Assembly (NCBI GenBank): GCA_041660815.1
Contig: JBAZVN010000001.1
Coordinates: forward strand, 248,001 to 312,000
Length of the DNA stretch: 64,000 bases
Reading direction: 5' to 3'
From: PALSA-1006 sp041660815
GTDB taxonomy: Bacteria; Pseudomonadota; Gammaproteobacteria; Burkholderiales; Gallionellaceae
Each line of letters starts with the position of its first letter. Positions within the stretch are counted from its first letter, which is position 1. Positions 60,404-64,000 of the stretch are shown here, in pieces. Both the position numbers and the translations under genes were made by a program. The notes beneath the pieces are model-generated. The model saw nothing but the letters and a program-made list of their open reading frames with translations. It was not told the origin of the DNA and ran no database searches.

Positions 60404-60446
60404 AGTTAAACCCTAACTTCTATTTTTCGCAGATGCGGACAAGCTT

Positions 60447-62210
60447 CTAGTACACCCGCGCCTTCAATGGGAACGATTCCACAGTCAGCGGTTTTAACCT
60501 GACGGGTTTGTAGTCAAGGCGCTGGTCTGCGCTGTAATACAGCGAATGCTTGAGCCATTTTTTATCGTCACGCTCGGGGAAGTCATTGCGGGCGTGTGCG
60601 CCGCGACTTTCTTCACGGGCAGCGGCGGCGGTCATGGTGGCTTGCGCAACCTCAATTAAATTATCCAGCTCCAATGCCTCGACGCGTGCGGTATTAAATA
60701 CTTTACTTTGATCGTTAATAACGGTGTTCTTGGCGCGCTCGGCCACTTCACGAATCTTGGTGACACCCTCGGCCAATAAATCCGGAAAGCGGAACACGCC
60801 GCAGTGGGTTTGCATGACCTGACGCATATCCGCCCCCACATGCGCTACCCGTTCGCCCTGCTTCTGCGTTTCCAGTCTCGCCAGCCGCGCCAGCGGACGG
60901 TCTGCCGCATCAGCGGGGAGCGGTTTGTGGTGCGGATTGAGTTTCAAATCCTCGATAATCTGCCGACCGGCGGCACGTCCGAACACGATCAAATCCAACA
61001 GTGAATTGCAACCGAGACGGTTTGCACCGTGCACCGACACACATGCACATTCGCCCACCGCATAGAAACCCTGCACCACATCTTCCGGTGCGGTGCGATG
61101 CGGCGCAACCACTTGGCCGTGATAATTGGTGGGGATGCCGCCCATCATGTAATGCGCGGTCGGCACCACAGGAATCGGCGCTTTGGCCGGGTCGACATGG
61201 GCAAATTTAAGAGAGATATCGCGGATACCCGGCAGTCGATGCCGAATCACATCGTCGCCCAAGTGATCCAATTTAAGCAGCACATGATCGCCTTTGGGAC
61301 CGCAACCTCGCCCTTCTTTTATTTCAGTAGCCATCGCGCGCGACACCACATCTCGACTGGCCAAGTCTTTGGCAGTGGGGGCATAACGCGGCATGAAGCG
61401 CTCACCGTCTTTATTCACCAGATAACCGCCCTCGCCGCGCACCCCTTCGGTAATCAACACCCCCGCACCGTACACGCCGGTTGGATGAAACTGGAAAAAC
61501 TCCATATCTTCCAATGGGATACCGGCGCGCGCCGCCATCCCCAGACCGTCTCCGGTGTTGATATACGCATTGGTACTCGCTGCAAAAATACGCCCTGCGC
61601 CACCGGTGGCAAACAAAGTGGCACGCGCATGTAAAATCATCACCTCACTGGTTTCGATCTCCATTGCGACCACGCCCAAGACATCTCCGTCTTCATCACG
61701 GATTAAGTCCAGCGCCATCCACTCCACAAAAAAGTTGGTGTTGGCCTGCACGTTCTGCTGATACAGGGTGTGCAGCAGCGCATGTCCGGTGCGGTCGGCC
61801 GCCGCGCACGCCCGATCCACCGGCGCTTTGCCGTAGTCCTGCATATGCCCGCCGAAGGGGCGCTGGTAAATTTTTCCGTTATCCAGCCGGTCGAACGGCA
61901 TGCCGAAATGTTCCAATTCATACACCACTTCCGGCGCGGCGCGGCACATATACTCGATGGCATCCTGGTCACCCAAATAATCCGAGCCCTTCACCGTGTC
62001 ATACATATGCCACAGCCAATTGTCTTCTTTCACATTCCCCAGCGACGCGGCAATTCCACCCTGTGCCGCGACCGTGTGCGAACGCGTTGGAAACACTTTG
62101 GATAACACCGCCACCTTTAAACCGGCTTGGGAAAGTTGTAGGGCTGCACGCATGCCGGCACCACCGGCGCCCACCACAACCACATCGAATGTTCTTTTAG
62201 CAACTGTCAT
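60447..62210 (-). CDS. sdhA: Succinate dehydrogenase flavoprotein subunit
   Basis: 587 residues from ATG 62210, chosen for GGAG seven bases upstream; ATG 62222 lies in the palindromic repeat. FAD GAGGAGMRAALQLSQAGLK, FAD-linking His in TRSHTVAAQGGIAA, ATGGAGRIFA, FHPTGVYGAGVLITEGVRGE and the catalytic Arg in ARNDFPERDD. Complete. Confidence 0.97.
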   Translation of the reverse strand: MTVAKRTFDVVVVGAGGAGMRAALQLSQAGLKVAVLSKVFPTRSHTVAAQGGIAASLGNVKEDNWLWHMYDTVKGSDYLGDQDAIEYMCRAAPEVVYELEHFGMPFDRLDNGKIYQRPFGGHMQDYGKAPVDRACAAADRTGHALLHTLYQQNVQANTNFFVEWMALDLIRDEDGDVLGVVAMEIETSEVMILHARATLFATGGAGRIFAASTNAYINTGDGLGMAARAGIPLEDMEFFQFHPTGVYGAGVLITEGVRGEGGYLVNKDGERFMPRYAPTAKDLASRDVVSRAMATEIKEGRGCGPKGDHVLLKLDHLGDDVIRHRLPGIRDISLKFAHVDPAKAPIPVVPTAHYMMGGIPTNYHGQVVAPHRTAPEDVVQGFYAVGECACVSVHGANRLGCNSLLDLIVFGRAAGRQIIEDLKLNPHHKPLPADAADRPLARLARLETQKQGERVAHVGADMRQVMQTHCGVFRFPDLLAEGVTKIREVAERAKNTVINDQSKVFNTARVEALELDNLIEVAQATMTAAAAREESRGAHARNDFPERDDKKWLKHSLYYSADQRLDYKPVRLKPLTVESFPLKARVY

Positions 62211-62220
62211 TATTTTCTCC

Positions 62221-62281
62221 ATGTAGGAGCGGGTCCTGCCCGCGATTATTTTTCATTCACGGGCAGGGCCCGCTCCTACAT
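62221..62281. repeat. REP-like inverted repeat between sdhD and sdhA
   Basis: The arms ATGTAGGAGCGGGTCCTGCC (extending to CGCG) and the mirrored GGGCAGGGCCCGCTCCTACAT match at 22 of 24 positions around a short AT-rich loop. TGTAGGAGCGGG...CCCGC is the form of dispersed REP palindromes known in Pseudomonas and relatives. It overlaps the sdhD stop and ends 2 bases before the sdhA ribosome site. Confidence 0.8.
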
Positions 62282-62628
62282 CACATTCCCCACAATATTT
62301 GCACAGACCAGATCACATACAGTATCAGGGTCAAAATGACTAACACATGAATAAGCAGTCGAACGCCGGCAGGCTTGACGTAATCCATTACGATGTCGCG
62401 TACGCCGATCCAGGCGTGATAAAACACACTCAGCAAAAACAAAAGCGAAATAGAACGCATCGGATTGCCGGAAAATAATCCCGTCCAAACGTCGTAATCC
62501 ACCCGGGGCTGCAGCCACAAGTACACCGCCACACCCGATGAAAATAACGCCATTAGCACGGCTGTGACGCGCTGAATTAACCAGTCTTGCAAACCAAAAT
62601 GCGCGCCTGTCACCACGCGATTCAACAT
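62281..62628 (-). CDS. sdhD: Succinate dehydrogenase membrane anchor D
   Basis: 115 residues from ATG 62628. Three helices; heme/quinone region SVFYHAWIGVRDIVMDYVKP. Overlaps sdhC by 7 bases. The stop TGA is at the edge of the REP-like repeat. Confidence 0.95.
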   Translation of the reverse strand: MLNRVVTGAHFGLQDWLIQRVTAVLMALFSSGVAVYLWLQPRVDYDVWTGLFSGNPMRSISLLFLLSVFYHAWIGVRDIVMDYVKPAGVRLLIHVLVILTLILYVIWSVQILWGM

Positions 62629-62996
62629 AGTTTTACTCCAATCAAAACAGTTAACAGCAAACTCACCAGCATTACCCATTTGCTGCTGGAGCGCGCCCGG
62701 GCCAAGGTGGAAGTCAGATGTAAATCAATGGCCAGATAACGAATGCCCGCACAAAAATGATGCAAAAACGCCCAGAGTAAAGTCAGGCAAGCAAGCTTGC
62801 TGATTGGGTGCTGCAGGACTTCCATCAGGCGGGTATAAGTTTCGATGCTGCGCAAACTATCCTGCAGCATCCATAACAAAAATGGCAGCGCTATAAACAA
62901 CAGTGCACCGCTGACGCGATGCAATATCGAAACGAAACCGGCCAAAGGTAATTTAATAAGATGGATCGCGAGATGCTTCGGACGTTTTTTGATCAT
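62622..62996 (-). CDS. sdhC: Succinate dehydrogenase cytochrome b556 subunit
   Basis: 124 residues: PKHLAIHLIKLPLAGFVSIL, HRVSGALLFIALPFLLWML and the heme-ligand signature LHHFCAGIRYLAIDLH. Three membrane helices. First gene of the sdh operon; its promoter should lie in 62997-63200, where I see only weak candidates. Confidence 0.95.
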   Translation of the reverse strand: MIKKRPKHLAIHLIKLPLAGFVSILHRVSGALLFIALPFLLWMLQDSLRSIETYTRLMEVLQHPISKLACLTLLWAFLHHFCAGIRYLAIDLHLTSTLARARSSSKWVMLVSLLLTVLIGVKLC

Positions 62997-63204
62997 TATT
63001 TTTGACTCGCCAAAAAGAGGCGCAATCTTACACCTGAAAAAACCATTTTGCGCATTTCCCGCTTACTGCAATACTTGCGACAATCGTGCTAGCACTTAAT
63101 TTTTACTGCCGATAGCGCACTGCGCAACTTATATGTATATTTTTCGAGGCAACCTACATGCCATTCATGCATATTTACAACATATTAATTTTAAAAGATT
63201 AATT

Positions 63205-64000
63205 ATGCTAAAGCGTTTCCGCCAAAAATTTCGCAACTGGGCGTTTCGCCGCAACGTTGAGACCGGCACCATTGTGCTCAATCAGCGGCGCATCTACATT
63301 ATTCCCACATTTCAGGGATTGGGTTTTGCCGGTGTACTACTGTTAATGTTACTGGGTGATATTAACTACAATTTAAGTTTGGGCTACACGCTGACATTTT
63401 TACTCGCCACGGCAGGCGGCATGAGCATGTTTCACACGTTTCGCAACATGGCACAACTGGAAATTCATGCGGGACAGGTTGAGCCCGTATTTTCCGGCGA
63501 GCAGGCATGCTTTGTATTTCATTTCAACAATCTTGCTGGCATGCAACGCTATCAAATTCATTTGCGCGATGATGCCGGGCATGAAAGTATTTTCGATTTA
63601 CCCGCACACATCGCAACGCCGGTGACAATCGCCCTCCCCGCCACCCGGCGCGGCTGGATGGATAGTGGACGCTTAACCCTGTTCACCGAATATCCGCTGG
63701 GATTGTTTCATGCCTGGACTTATATTCACTTCAATGTCCCGTGCCTGGTTTACCCGAAACCTGCATCGTCACAAGCGCTTCCCGCCGGCAGCGCCGAATA
63801 TGGCAGCGGAAAAACACCTACCGCAGGGGATGAAGACTTTTCCGGTTTACGCAATTATGTAGCCGGGGATGCCATGCCGCGCATCGTCTGGAAAGCACTG
63901 GCACGCGAACAGGGATTGCAGGTTAAACAATTTTCGGCACAACAAGGCAATGACCTTTGGCTGGACTGGATGCAGCTGCCCGACATTGCCACCGAACGCA
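63205..64000 (+). CDS. DUF58 protein (3' partial)
   Basis: At least 265 codons from ATG 63205, running off the window. Two membrane helices near 35-75 (GFAGVLLLMLLGD, YTLTFLLATAGGMSM), a beta-rich middle (YPLGLFHAWTY) and the start of the DUF58 signature DEDFSGLRNYVAGDAMPRIV then WKALAREQGLQVKQF. DUF58 genes usually sit between a MoxR AAA+ ATPase and a transglutaminase gene, which may follow outside. Confidence 0.88.
   Translation, partial: MLKRFRQKFRNWAFRRNVETGTIVLNQRRIYIIPTFQGLGFAGVLLLMLLGDINYNLSLGYTLTFLLATAGGMSMFHTFRNMAQLEIHAGQVEPVFSGEQACFVFHFNNLAGMQRYQIHLRDDAGHESIFDLPAHIATPVTIALPATRRGWMDSGRLTLFTEYPLGLFHAWTYIHFNVPCLVYPKPASSQALPAGSAEYGSGKTPTAGDEDFSGLRNYVAGDAMPRIVWKALAREQGLQVKQFSAQQGNDLWLDWMQLPDIATER

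Noticed and set aside
1..64000. CRISPR array, prophage, complete insertion sequence, rRNA operon
   Set aside because: No regularly spaced repeats, phage structural genes, transposase genes or rRNA text were seen in the window.

Overview
The window is a 64-kb chromosomal segment of a Gram-negative bacterium, most likely a betaproteobacterium of the Nitrosomonadales/Gallionellaceae type. The placement is inferred from gene content and order: rsmI-lpoA-yraN-gmhA-BON, DUF971-ubiE, gshA near EIIA(Man)-HPr-EI, a dcw cluster ending in lpxC, and sdhCDAB-sdhE-gltA-sucAB. No rRNA gene is present to confirm it. Most of the sequence is compact housekeeping DNA with overlapping start and stop codons.

Layout. 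1-740: 3' end of a YejM-like sulfatase. About 750-3500: a decayed chromosomal integron. It has a truncated, frameshifted integrase on the minus strand, then plus-strand cassettes: a BrnT/BrnA-type toxin-antitoxin cassette with a recognisable attC, an RsgA-like GTPase cassette, and fragments of a second BrnT/BrnA pair. A 97-bp inverted-repeat element sits inside the attC core between two GTT triplets. 3690-8709: TonB receptor, YfiR-like protein and a GGDEF-EAL protein, a probable c-di-GMP signalling operon. 8789-14803: rsmI, divergent lpoA, yraN (with no ordinary start codon), gmhA, a BON lipoprotein, rfaE2, DUF971, ubiE, phnA and a Cys-rich small protein. 14828-22743 (minus): TolC-type channel, pcm, EI/HPr/EIIA, apbE, gshA and a LOG-family gene. 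22762-26249: polA and a solitary prepilin.

26414-29593: a divergent sulfur-stress module (ArsR-rhodanese regulator, DsrE protein, persulfide-dioxygenase-like enzyme, MFS transporter) with a palindromic operator candidate. 29594-31336: an AT-rich islet holding a TIR-domain (PF10137-like) probable NADase defence effector and a small excalibur protein, each followed by a copy of the same ~42-bp repeat. 31337-32599: another MFS transporter.

32847-51549: a complete dcw cluster, mraZ-rsmH-ftsL-ftsI-murE-murF-mraY-murD-ftsW-murG-murC-murB-ddl-ftsQ-ftsA-ftsZ, then lpxC. Three GTGGG boxes lie just downstream of the mraZ promoter and a perfect 18-bp hairpin follows ftsZ. 51558-52973: small membrane genes, an all-alpha dUTPase gene split by an in-frame TGA, and tRNA-Leu(UAG). 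53036-62996 (minus): sdhC-sdhD-sdhA-sdhB-sdhE, gltA, sucA, sucB and an acuI/yhdH-like gene, with a REP-like palindrome between sdhD and sdhA. 63205-64000: 5' part of a DUF58 gene.

The observations most worth following are the integron relic and its interrupted attC, the split dUTPase, the yraN start, and the TIR islet with its gene-trailing repeats.
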